Assembly (NCBI RefSeq): GCF_001514285.1
Contig: NZ_KQ949035.1
Location: 124,001-188,000, forward strand
Reading direction: 5' to 3'
From: Streptomyces sp. DSM 15324
GTDB taxonomy: Bacteria > Actinomycetota > Actinomycetes > Streptomycetales > Streptomycetaceae
Length of the DNA: 64,000 bases
Part shown: positions 41,497-49,419 of the stretch, piece by piece
Numbering within the stretch: the stretch's first letter is position 1
How the letters are laid out: every line of letters begins with the position of its first letter
Position numbers and translations under genes: made by a program
Notes under the pieces: generated by a model
The model's database searches: none
What the model saw: only the letters and a program-made list of their open reading frames with translations
What the model was told of the DNA's origin: nothing

Positions 41497-42341
41497 GACC
41501 GGCGGCGGGGCTTGCCGCCGCCGGTTCCGCGGCGGCCGCCGCCCTTCGTACCGCTGCCGCCCTTCGTACCGCCGCCCGCGCCCCGCGCTCCGCCGCCGCT
41601 CCTCGTGCCGCTGCCGCCCTTGGCCGAGCCGCCGCTCCTCGTGCCGCCGCCGCGGCCGCGCGCGCCCGCGGTGCCGCCGCCGCTTCCGGCGGTCCTGCGG
41701 GGCTCGCGCTGTTGCGGCGGGGCCTGCTGGGCCCGGCCCCGGGTGCTGTTGACCGTGCGGCCCCGGACGATGCCGATGAGGTCCTCGACCAGGTCGGTGG
41801 TCGCCTCCTCGGGCCAGGACAGGGCGACCGCCGACTGCGGGGCGTCCACCAGCGTGCGGTAGGTGAGGTCGCGACGGTGGTGGAGGCGGGCCAGGGACTG
41901 CGGCACGATCAGGACGCCGATGTTCGCCGCGACGAGCTCGATCGCGTCCTCCGTGGTCCGCGGGCGCTCGAAGGCGGGCTCCCCGGGCAGCTCCGACCAG
42001 CCGAGGACGTCGTCGAGGGGGTGGATCACCACCTCGTCGGCGAGGTCGTCGAGGGTGATCTCCTCGGCGGCGGTGATCACATGGTCCTTGGGGACCACGA
42101 CGACCGTCGTCTCGGTGTAGAGGGGGATCGCGCTGAACACCGTACGGTCGACGGGCAGCCGGAGGAAGGCCGCGTCGGCGGCGCCGCCGCGCAGCATCTC
42201 GCAGGCCTCGGCCGGGGCCACCTGGAGCAGGGTGAGAGGGGTGTCGGGCAGGCGCTCCTCCCAGATCCGCACCCACTTGGCGGGCGTCACTCCGGGAACG
42301 TACGCGAGCCGGAACGAAGGGGAATCCGCCTGGTCGGTCAT
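41493..42341 (-). CDS. LysR-type substrate-binding domain without HTH, with Gly/Arg-rich tail
   Basis: 282 residues. Residues about 8-195 form a LysR effector domain (FRLAYVPGVTPAKWVRIWEERLPDTPLTLLQV; PLYTETTVVVVPKDHVI; VAANIGVLIVPQSLARL). The protein starts directly with this domain; there is no N-terminal helix-turn-helix and no upstream frame that supplies one. The last 80 residues are almost only Gly, Arg, Ser, Lys, Thr and Ala (GGGTRSGGSAKGG-like), a disordered basic tail that could bind nucleic acid. Its TAG stop and that of the convergent GH127 gene share the palindrome CTAG (41493-41496). Confidence 0.88.
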   Translation of the reverse strand: MTDQADSPSFRLAYVPGVTPAKWVRIWEERLPDTPLTLLQVAPAEACEMLRGGAADAAFLRLPVDRTVFSAIPLYTETTVVVVPKDHVITAAEEITLDDLADEVVIHPLDDVLGWSELPGEPAFERPRTTEDAIELVAANIGVLIVPQSLARLHHRRDLTYRTLVDAPQSAVALSWPEEATTDLVEDLIGIVRGRTVNSTRGRAQQAPPQQREPRRTAGSGGGTAGARGRGGGTRSGGSAKGGSGTRSGGGARGAGGGTKGGSGTKGGGRRGTGGGKPRRRS

Positions 42342-42399
42342 CCCGCCAGGCTACCGGCTGTGGTCGGAGGTCTCCGCGGCGGCCGATACCCTGGACCGT

Positions 42400-42792
42400 A
42401 TGAAGTCGCAGCAGACCACCCAGACGATGAAGCCCGCCACCGCGGCGAAGAAGCTGGGTGTGTACCTCCCCGCCACGCCCGCCGAGTTCCAGGAGGGCGT
42501 CGTCTCGCGCGCCGAGCTGAACGAGCTCCAGGCGAACCCGCCCGCCTGGCTGCGGACGCTGCGCGAGAAGGGCCCGCACCCCCGGCCGGTGGTCGCGGCC
42601 AAGCTGGGCGTGTCCATCGCGGGTCTCGCCCGTGGCGGGGTGACGGAGGCGCTCACCACCGAGCAGATCGACGCGCTCAAGGACGCGAAGCCGGAGTGGC
42701 TGGAGAAGGAGCGCGGTACCCAGGCCGAGGTTCGCAAGGAGGCGGCCCGGCTGAGGAAGCGGGACGCCGAGCGCGCCGCCACCGAGGACTGA
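42400..42792 (+). CDS. DUF5997 family protein
   Basis: 130 residues (MKSQQTTQTMKPATAAKKLGVYLPATPAEFQEG). The family is recognised by KPATAAKKLGVYLPATPxEFQ, ELxELQxNPPxWLxxLRxxGPHPRxVVAxKLGVSIAGLARGG and ALTTEQIDAL. The conserved VAAKLGVSIAGLARGGVTEALT resembles a small helix-turn-helix, so nucleic-acid binding is possible. It is divergent from the LysR-like gene 58 bp away, and that pairing recurs in actinomycetes as far as I recall. A TACCCT box (42388-42393) lies 6 nt before the ATG, consistent with a leaderless or nearly leaderless transcript. Confidence 0.85.
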   Translation: MKSQQTTQTMKPATAAKKLGVYLPATPAEFQEGVVSRAELNELQANPPAWLRTLREKGPHPRPVVAAKLGVSIAGLARGGVTEALTTEQIDALKDAKPEWLEKERGTQAEVRKEAARLRKRDAERAATED

Positions 42793-42923
42793 CACCGGCG
42801 GTTTCCGCAGCTCAGCGAGGTGCGCCGCGCGCGGTGAGACCGGGAGTCGCCTGAGGCGGTCGGTTTGACTACGATCTGGGCAGGTTCACCGAAGTGGGTG
42901 TTTCGAGGTTGCTGGGGGTTGGG

Positions 42924-43313
42924 ATGGTTGCTGGTCGTGTGGTGCGCTTCGACAGCCAGCGGGGCTACGGGTTCATCGCGCCCGACGACGGCGGGGAAGA
43001 TGTCTTCCTGCACGTCAACGACATGTTGATGCCCGAGTCGCAGGTGCGGCGGGGCATCCTCGTCGAGTTCGAGATCGAGGACGGCGAGCGCGGCCCGAAG
43101 GCGTCCGCGGTGCGGCTCGCGCGGGGCGCGGACGGCAAGCCGCTCGCGGCCGACGACGACGTGCTGTGCGATGTGCTCAGCACCGAGGAGTTCGTCCGGG
43201 ACGTCACCGAGGCCCTGCTGAGCGCTGCGCCCTCGCTCACCGGGGAGCAGATCCTGCAGGTGCGCGGCGGGCTGGCGCAGTTCGCCAAGAACCACGGCTG
43301 GGTCGAGGGCTGA
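42924..43313 (+). CDS. Cold-shock-domain protein with C-terminal extension
   Basis: 129 residues from the ATG at 42924 (MVAGRVVRFDSQRGYGFIAPDDGG). The N-terminal half is a CSD with RNP1 GYGFIAP and RNP2 DVFLHVN. The second half (residues about 70-129: LCDVLSTEEFVRDVTEALLSAAPSLTGEQILQVRGGLAQFAKNHGWVEG) is a conserved extension not found in classic 67-residue CspA proteins. It likely binds single-stranded RNA or DNA. TTGACT at 42865-42870 may be part of the promoter. A strong intrinsic terminator follows 20 nt after the stop. Confidence 0.93.
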   Translation: MVAGRVVRFDSQRGYGFIAPDDGGEDVFLHVNDMLMPESQVRRGILVEFEIEDGERGPKASAVRLARGADGKPLAADDDVLCDVLSTEEFVRDVTEALLSAAPSLTGEQILQVRGGLAQFAKNHGWVEG

Positions 43314-43332
43314 CCCACGCCCGAGGCTGTCG

Positions 43333-43371
43333 GGACCCCCGTCGACATCGACGGGGGTCCTGTCGTTTTTT
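43333..43371 (+). terminator. Strong intrinsic terminator
   Basis: GGACCCCCGTCGA (43333-43345) pairs perfectly over 13 bp with TCGACGGGGGTCC (43348-43360), followed by TGTCG and six T residues. This is one of the few classic hairpin-plus-T-run terminators in the window. It isolates the following operon from upstream transcription. Confidence 0.9.
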
Positions 43372-43474
43372 CGACTCCCCGCAGAGCCCGCGGACCCGTT
43401 CCAGGCGGGGTCATGACAGGAATTCCCGCAGGTCACGCCTGGTACGCCGTCAGATCGGCTGCTGGCGGGACCCG

Positions 43475-43497
43475 TTGTCAGTGGCTTGTTCTACAGT
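43475..43497 (+). promoter_or_regulatory. PafBC/RecA-NDp DNA-damage promoter
   Basis: TTGTCAGTG (43475-43483), eight bases, then TACAGT (43492-43497). This is an exact match to the RecA-independent DNA-damage promoter of actinobacteria, consensus TTGTCRGTG-N8-TANNNT, which PafBC activates. It is 37 nt upstream of the first ATG of the DUF4132-MoxR-vWA-SWIM operon and downstream of a strong terminator. Confidence 0.8.
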
Positions 43498-43534
43498 TCC
43501 CGTCACTTGATCGATGCGGGTGCGGGAGGCACGT

Positions 43535-44389
43535 ATGGGGTGGGTGTCGGCCGGCGACTACGAGGTCGCCCTCGACGACGGCACGGTGGTGTGCCGCAAC
43601 GCGGCGGGACGGCTGTTGAAGTCCGTACCGCCCAAGATCGCCGACGATCCGGCGGTGGTGGGCCTGCGCCAGCTCGTCGAGTGGCTGGAGCGGCACGAGC
43701 GGCAGTGCCTGACCGATGTGGAGCGGTGGATGGTGCGCTCGCTGCCGGTGCCGTTCGCGGTCGTCGCCCGGGTGTGGCCCGACCCCGCCTGGCAGGCGGC
43801 GCTGCGGGACCTGGTGGTCACCGGTGCCGACGGAGAGGTGGCCGGGTTCCTGCGGGACGCCGACCCCGGACGCGGCCTGGGACTGGTCGACCTCGACGGC
43901 GACACCGTGCGCATCACCCCCGACCTGGTCCGGCTGCCGCACCCGGTCCTCCTCGACGACCTGGAGGACCTGCGGGAGTTCGCGGTGGAGCTCGGTGTGG
44001 AGCAGCGCGCCCAGCAGCTCTTCCGCGAGGTGTGGCACCGGCCGGCGACGCTGGACGCCGAGGGCACCTCGGTCGAGGAGTACGCGGGCGGCGCCTTCAA
44101 GCAGCAGCGGTTCCTGCACGGCCGGGTGACCCAGCTCGGCTACCGGGTGCGCGGCGGCAACGCCGTCCACTCCGTCCTGGAGGACGGGCGCACGGTCGAG
44201 GCGCGGGTGTGGGTGGGCGACTACGAGAGCTACGAGGAGTCCGAGACCGGCCCGCTGACGTTCACCGATCCCGCGGGCCGGGTGCTGAGGCTCGGTCAGG
44301 TGGGACCGGTGGCCTGGTCGGAGGGCATGCGCATGGCGGCCGCACTGTACGCGGGGCGCGACATCGAGGACGAGGAGCGGGCGGCATGA
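43535..44389 (+). CDS. DUF4132-like protein, first gene of the MoxR-vWA-SWIM operon
   Basis: 284 residues. The ATG at 43535 has GGGAGGC upstream. The C-terminal half resembles the DUF4132 domain: QQRFLHGRVTQLGYRVRGGNAVHSVLEDGRTVEARVWVGDYESYEESETGPLTFTDPAGRVLRLGQVGPVAWSEGMRMA, where the final P-V-x-x-SE-x-x-R pattern is typical. The N-terminal half (AAGRLLKSVPPKIADDPAVVGLRQLVEWLERHERQCLTDVERWMVRSLP) is helical and also fits. No signal peptide or membrane helix is present. It overlaps the next gene by 4 nt (ATGA). DUF4132 proteins have no established activity. They recur in operons with MoxR ATPases. Confidence 0.75.
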   Translation: MGWVSAGDYEVALDDGTVVCRNAAGRLLKSVPPKIADDPAVVGLRQLVEWLERHERQCLTDVERWMVRSLPVPFAVVARVWPDPAWQAALRDLVVTGADGEVAGFLRDADPGRGLGLVDLDGDTVRITPDLVRLPHPVLLDDLEDLREFAVELGVEQRAQQLFREVWHRPATLDAEGTSVEEYAGGAFKQQRFLHGRVTQLGYRVRGGNAVHSVLEDGRTVEARVWVGDYESYEESETGPLTFTDPAGRVLRLGQVGPVAWSEGMRMAAALYAGRDIEDEERAA

Positions 44390-47300
44390 CGACCTACGAC
44401 GAGAACACCGCGGGCACGCTGCTCGACGCGGGCGCGGTCCTGCCGCCGGGCAGCACGGACCGCGAGGACGCCGACACGCTCACCGTCCGCACCTACACCC
44501 ACCCCGGACTGGACGACCGGCGGATCGTCCGGCTGGTGCCCGGCACCCTCGGCGAGGCCGAGGACCTCGCCCTGGACTTCCTCGGTCTGGTGCGGGACCC
44601 GGAGGTCCCCGAGGTGGGCCAGGTGCGCCGGGTGACCCTGGGCTTCCCGGCCTGGGCACTGGTCAACGACCCGGCGAACGGCCATCACGCGCTGGCACTG
44701 GTCAGGGACGTCGAGCGGCTCGCGCGCCAGGCCAAGTCCCGGCCCGGCAACGCCAAGGACGGCTTCGAGGAGCTCGGCACCCGGCTGGGCCGGGCCGTGC
44801 CGCACTTCCTGCCGACGTTCTACGAGCAGGCGGCGCGGGTCTTCCTCCAGCACGAGAACACGACGTACGCCGCCGCCTTCTTCGGCAAGGCGCGCGAGGC
44901 CGAGCGGGTGCACGCGCTGACGGTGGACGAGGAGCGGCAGCGCGCCGTGTTCCTGGAGTTCGCGTTCGCGGGCGCGCTGACCGTCAAGGCGCTGAAGGAG
45001 CATGTGAAGGCGCTCGCGGCGCGGCTCAGCCCGGCCGACGCCTGGACCCAGTTCCGGCAGCTCACGGTGGAGCGGTGCGCCGCCGGGATGCCGCCCTACG
45101 CGTCGCTGCCGCAGGACGCGCGCGGGCTGATCAGGGCGGCGGGGCTGGACCGGGTCACCGAGGAGTGCGGGCTGGTCGGCGACCTGCTCGCCTCGCCCGC
45201 GGCCGTGCGGGCCCCGGCGTCCTTCTGGAACTCCTACCGGGCGACGCTCGTCGTGCTCGCCGAGCGGGAGCCCGCGGTGCGGCGCCGGCTGCTGGAGATC
45301 ATGCCGGCCGGTCTCGGCCGGTCCGTCGAGGACGACGAGTTCTGGCTGGCGCTGCTCGCGGAGTGCGGGGCGGACCTGCTGCTGACCGGTGAGGCCGGCG
45401 CGGGGCCGGACAAGGCCGACACGGTCGACACGGTCGACGCGGCGGACTGGCTGACGCGCTGGGCGCTGCACCGCAAGCACGGTGGCAACATCTGCGACCG
45501 CTCCGCGGCCACCCTCGCGCTCGTGGCGAGGATGGCCCCCCGGCTGCGGGCCCAGGGCCGGCCCGTGGACATCGTCACGGGCCGCTGGCACGCCGGTGCC
45601 GACCTCGACCTGCTCGACCTCTGCCTGGCCGAGGGCATCCCGCTGGCGCCGCCGCCCGCGGACGAGGTGGTGTACCTCGGTCTCCAGCGCTGGCTGAACG
45701 AGGACCGGGCCGGCCGGCGCGAGCTGACGGGCATTGCGGCGGACGCCCGCTTCCGGCGTCTGCTGTACACCGAGATCGGTACGCAGAGCGGCAACCGCCC
45801 GGACGCCGCGGTGCTCCAGGGCATCGCCGCCCACCCGGTGCTCAGCGACGTCCTGCGCGAGTGGCTGAGGGACGCGGCCGGGGAGCTGACCGCCGCCGTG
45901 GGTCTGCCCTCCGCTCGCGCGGCGCTGGAGCGGATGCAGCCCTTCCGGACGGTGGCCGCCGAGGTGGCCCCGGACGCCGTGGCGCGGGTCGCCGCGCACG
46001 AGGCCGCACCCCTGCTCGGGCACACCCTGCGCACCGGCCTCCTGGACGAGCTGGGCTGGCCCGCGCTCGACGAGGCGCTGCGCCGGATCGATGCCGAGAC
46101 CAAGCCCCAGGGCGACCAGGACAAGGCGGTGACGGTCCAGGAGGCCTGGCCCGCGCTGATCGTCCACCGGGGCCACAAGGTGTTCGTCGTCGGCCCCGAG
46201 GAGATCCTGCTGGAGCACGATCTGCGGCTCCCCGTGGAACTGGGCCGGTGGAACCGTCCGTCGTTCCGCTACACGGACGGCGAGCTGCTGGTGATGTGGC
46301 GGGAGGACGGCAAGCAGGTCGGCTACTGGTCCGCCCGCGCGGCCGACGTGTTCCCGCTCGGCGGTGAGACGATCCCCTATTACTGGTACGGCTCCGGCCA
46401 CGCGGGCACCGCCTCCGTTCCGCTGCCCGGCGGGGGCCGGGCCACCGGCGGACGCACCCTGCACGCCGGCGACACGGTGCTGCCGCCCGGCCGCCGCATC
46501 CTGGGCGACGGCACCTCCTACTGGCGTCAGGGGCGTCAGGGCCGACAGCAGGTGTGGCTGGAGTACGACCCGGCCACCGGCACGCACGGGCGTGCCTCGC
46601 TGCCCGCCTTCGTGCAGGGCGGTGTCCGGGAGGACGCCACGCTGAGGCACCAGGACTGCGAGGTGCTGCCGCTCCAGCCCGGGCTGGAGCACAGCCCCTT
46701 CGGCACCGACGGCACGGTCCTCGGCCGCTGGGTGCGTACCGAGGGGGAGGGCGCCGAGGCGCGTACGGTCGCCGGGACCCCGGACGGCCGGACCGTCACC
46801 GTGGCACTGAGCGGCGGGAACTCCGGCGTTCCCCTCGGCGCGCTGCGGCTGCCGGGCGGCGCCGCGCCGGTCGTCGTGCGCAGGCAGCAGCACCTCGCGC
46901 TGTACGGCGGTGACGACACGTCCGCAGCCGGTGAGCTGGGGCGGGTGACGCCGATGGAACGCGGCAGCGAGTTCGCCGCCGGCACCCGGTTCGTACCGCC
47001 GGTGGAGTTCTGGCACGCGCTGCGTCCGCGCGACGAGCGGGCCTCGGCCGTGCTGCGCGCGCTGACCGACGAGCGCGTGGCCGAGGTGATGCGGGCCGGC
47101 GCCGAGGCGCTGGCGGAGCGGCAGGCGCGGATAGCCGCGGCCGCGGCGGTCGACGGCACGGACGACGCCAAGGCGGTCGTCACGGCCGCCGACGAGGTGC
47201 TGCGGACGGTGGTCTCGACCGCCCTGCCCGAGCTGGGCGACGAACGGCTGGTCACCGGGGTGGCGGCGCTGGTACGCGCGGCCCTGCGCTTCGACGAGTC

Positions 47301-49419
47301 GACCGCGGCGTACGTGGCGCCTCCCGCCGAGAAGTCGCAGCCGGACCCCCGGCGCACCGAGGGCATGTTCGCGGACTACCGCCCCGAGTACGGCGACGAC
47401 ACCACTCTGAAGGAGGCGGTGAGCGGCCTGGCGGGTCTGCACGGCTGGTGGGGCGGCACCCCGCGGTGGAGCACGCTGCGGCAGATCCGCGCCGTGAACC
47501 ACGTGCTGTCCGGCGAGCCCGCCGACGGCAAGCCGCTGCCGAAGGCCCTGCGGACCACCGGGGCGCAGGACGGCTGGACCAGTGACGAGTTCACCGTCCC
47601 CGGCGACGGCGCGCAGTGGCTGTCCCTGCTCGACGCGCTGCGCCCCCTGGCGTACCGGGCCGCCACCCCGGCGACGACCGAGACGCACCGCGCGGCGCTG
47701 CTCCTGCTGTTCGAGGCGATCGTGGAGGGGCCGCTGGCCGCTCCGGGCAAGCTGCTGCGGCAGGTCGTGCTGAGCGAGCCCCACGACAAGCAGCAGCGCG
47801 TCGGCCAGGTGCTGCGCCGGGCCGGCCGCACGGTCGTCGTCATCGGTTCCCGCAATGTCGACGAGCACAACCGTATGCACTGGCTGGCCCTGGATCACGG
47901 CCCGGCGGACGACCGCGGCGCGATCGCGCACTTCACCCTGGAGCAGGAGCAGGCGCATCCGGCGGTCTACCCCGCCGAGACGCTCGCCGCCGCCACCCGG
48001 CTCGTCCGGGACAAGGGCCCGGCCCCCTGGCAGCCGGAGGCGGTCGACGCGCTGGTCACGGCGAGCCGGGGCGGGCTGGGGCCCGTGCAGGCGGCCCTGC
48101 TGCTTGCGGGCCGGCCCTCGCAGCTCACCGACGAGGTGAGCGCGGCGACCGGGCTGAAGCCGCGCCAGAAGGAGCTCGGCGACCAGCTGCTGAACTCTCT
48201 GGAGCCGGGCAACTGGAAGCCGATGGTCGGCGCGCTGCTGCCCGAGAACCCCGCCGACCTGTGGACGACCGGCCCGGACACGGACGCGGTGGGCGGCATC
48301 TGGAAGCGGTTCCTGGACGACGTCGTGCGGCTGCCCGAGGACCTGGCGGCCGAGCTCTCCCTCGTCTCCCTGCCCCTCGGCTCCGCGTACGAGGTCCTCA
48401 ACCCCGGGCGCACCCCCTGGATCAGCCGCACCACCGTGCAGCGGCCCGACAAGGACGGCGCCCTGGTCGCGGAGGACCCGCAGGCCCTGCCCGGCCGGTA
48501 CGACGTCACGCAGGCCGTGCACGCCCTGGCCGGCCTCGCCTACGCGCTGCCGTACGGGCATCCGCTGCGGGCGGTGCTGCCGGACAGCCTCGCCGCGCTG
48601 CGCCGCCGGGTCGCCGATCCGGGGCTGCTGCTCGACCTGGAGCTGGCATGGACGGCGACCGGCGAGCCGACCGCCGTCGCCCTGCGCAAGGCGTACGGGA
48701 TGCCCGCCACCGGCGGCGCCGGCCAGGACGGGCTGATCCGGGCGGGCGAGGCGCTGGTGCTGCGCCCCTGGTACGGGGAGCAGGAGACGGTACTGGTGCG
48801 TCCCGGTGCGCTCACCGGTTCGGACGACCCGGTGTTCGGGTTGCTCGAAGGGATCGTCGGCCCCGGGCGCGGACAGGGCATGTGGGCCCTGCGGACCCTC
48901 CTCGACGACAAGCTGGCGCGCGCTCTCGCGGTCGGTGTCGACCCCGGGGGACCCACGGGGCATGCGCAGGACCCGACGTTCAGCGTGCGCACGCTGGTCG
49001 CCGAGGTCGCCGAGCGGCACGGTCTGGGTGCGGACGCCGCGGCGCTGTATCTGATGCTGCTCGCCCTGCCCGACCCGACGGACCGCAACTGCGCCCGCTG
49101 GACCGGCTGGAAGCCGGCGCGGATGAAGAAGGCCCGGGCCGAACTCGCGGCGACCGACCTGGTCGTGGAGGCCAAGCGGTCGCGCGCCGGGCGCACGCTG
49201 TTCCTGCCGTGCGGCTGGCTGGACCTGAAGTCCCGGGGCGCGCTGCCGGTGGAGCTCTGGAAGCAGGGCCTCTACCCGCTCGGCGGGTACGGACGCGCCG
49301 TACCGCTGCTGCCGGTGGCCGAGCTGTACGAGCGGGCCTGGGACCGGGTCCGCACGGGTGACGCCCCGGCGTACGAGGAGCTCACCACCCGCGCCACCCG
49401 CAAGGGCCGCCGCCGATGA
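44386..49419 (+). CDS. Very large unknown protein of the MoxR-vWA-SWIM operon
   Basis: 1677 residues, soluble and largely helical, with no signal peptide. I do not recognise a named domain with certainty; parts of the C-terminal half (AVYPAETLAAATRLVRDKGPAPWQPEAVDALVTASRGGLGPVQAALLLAGRPS, and a last DLKSRGALPVELWKQGLYPL block) resemble the scaffold-like proteins that accompany DUF4132 genes. A middle portion (about residues 590-760) is rich in Gly and beta strands (GHKVFVVGPEEILLEHDLRLPVELG; YYWYGSGHAGTASVPLPGGG), suggesting an embedded beta domain. It is coupled to both neighbours by ATGA overlaps. A scaffold or client of the downstream MoxR ATPase is a reasonable inference. Confidence 0.85.
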   Translation: MTTYDENTAGTLLDAGAVLPPGSTDREDADTLTVRTYTHPGLDDRRIVRLVPGTLGEAEDLALDFLGLVRDPEVPEVGQVRRVTLGFPAWALVNDPANGHHALALVRDVERLARQAKSRPGNAKDGFEELGTRLGRAVPHFLPTFYEQAARVFLQHENTTYAAAFFGKAREAERVHALTVDEERQRAVFLEFAFAGALTVKALKEHVKALAARLSPADAWTQFRQLTVERCAAGMPPYASLPQDARGLIRAAGLDRVTEECGLVGDLLASPAAVRAPASFWNSYRATLVVLAEREPAVRRRLLEIMPAGLGRSVEDDEFWLALLAECGADLLLTGEAGAGPDKADTVDTVDAADWLTRWALHRKHGGNICDRSAATLALVARMAPRLRAQGRPVDIVTGRWHAGADLDLLDLCLAEGIPLAPPPADEVVYLGLQRWLNEDRAGRRELTGIAADARFRRLLYTEIGTQSGNRPDAAVLQGIAAHPVLSDVLREWLRDAAGELTAAVGLPSARAALERMQPFRTVAAEVAPDAVARVAAHEAAPLLGHTLRTGLLDELGWPALDEALRRIDAETKPQGDQDKAVTVQEAWPALIVHRGHKVFVVGPEEILLEHDLRLPVELGRWNRPSFRYTDGELLVMWREDGKQVGYWSARAADVFPLGGETIPYYWYGSGHAGTASVPLPGGGRATGGRTLHAGDTVLPPGRRILGDGTSYWRQGRQGRQQVWLEYDPATGTHGRASLPAFVQGGVREDATLRHQDCEVLPLQPGLEHSPFGTDGTVLGRWVRTEGEGAEARTVAGTPDGRTVTVALSGGNSGVPLGALRLPGGAAPVVVRRQQHLALYGGDDTSAAGELGRVTPMERGSEFAAGTRFVPPVEFWHALRPRDERASAVLRALTDERVAEVMRAGAEALAERQARIAAAAAVDGTDDAKAVVTAADEVLRTVVSTALPELGDERLVTGVAALVRAALRFDESTAAYVAPPAEKSQPDPRRTEGMFADYRPEYGDDTTLKEAVSGLAGLHGWWGGTPRWSTLRQIRAVNHVLSGEPADGKPLPKALRTTGAQDGWTSDEFTVPGDGAQWLSLLDALRPLAYRAATPATTETHRAALLLLFEAIVEGPLAAPGKLLRQVVLSEPHDKQQRVGQVLRRAGRTVVVIGSRNVDEHNRMHWLALDHGPADDRGAIAHFTLEQEQAHPAVYPAETLAAATRLVRDKGPAPWQPEAVDALVTASRGGLGPVQAALLLAGRPSQLTDEVSAATGLKPRQKELGDQLLNSLEPGNWKPMVGALLPENPADLWTTGPDTDAVGGIWKRFLDDVVRLPEDLAAELSLVSLPLGSAYEVLNPGRTPWISRTTVQRPDKDGALVAEDPQALPGRYDVTQAVHALAGLAYALPYGHPLRAVLPDSLAALRRRVADPGLLLDLELAWTATGEPTAVALRKAYGMPATGGAGQDGLIRAGEALVLRPWYGEQETVLVRPGALTGSDDPVFGLLEGIVGPGRGQGMWALRTLLDDKLARALAVGVDPGGPTGHAQDPTFSVRTLVAEVAERHGLGADAAALYLMLLALPDPTDRNCARWTGWKPARMKKARAELAATDLVVEAKRSRAGRTLFLPCGWLDLKSRGALPVELWKQGLYPLGGYGRAVPLLPVAELYERAWDRVRTGDAPAYEELTTRATRKGRRR

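Noticed and set aside
44296..49020. Long minus-strand open frame opposite the 1677-residue gene
   Set aside because: The plus-strand gene has normal codon bias, overlapping stops and starts with neighbours and operon context; the minus frame has none of these.
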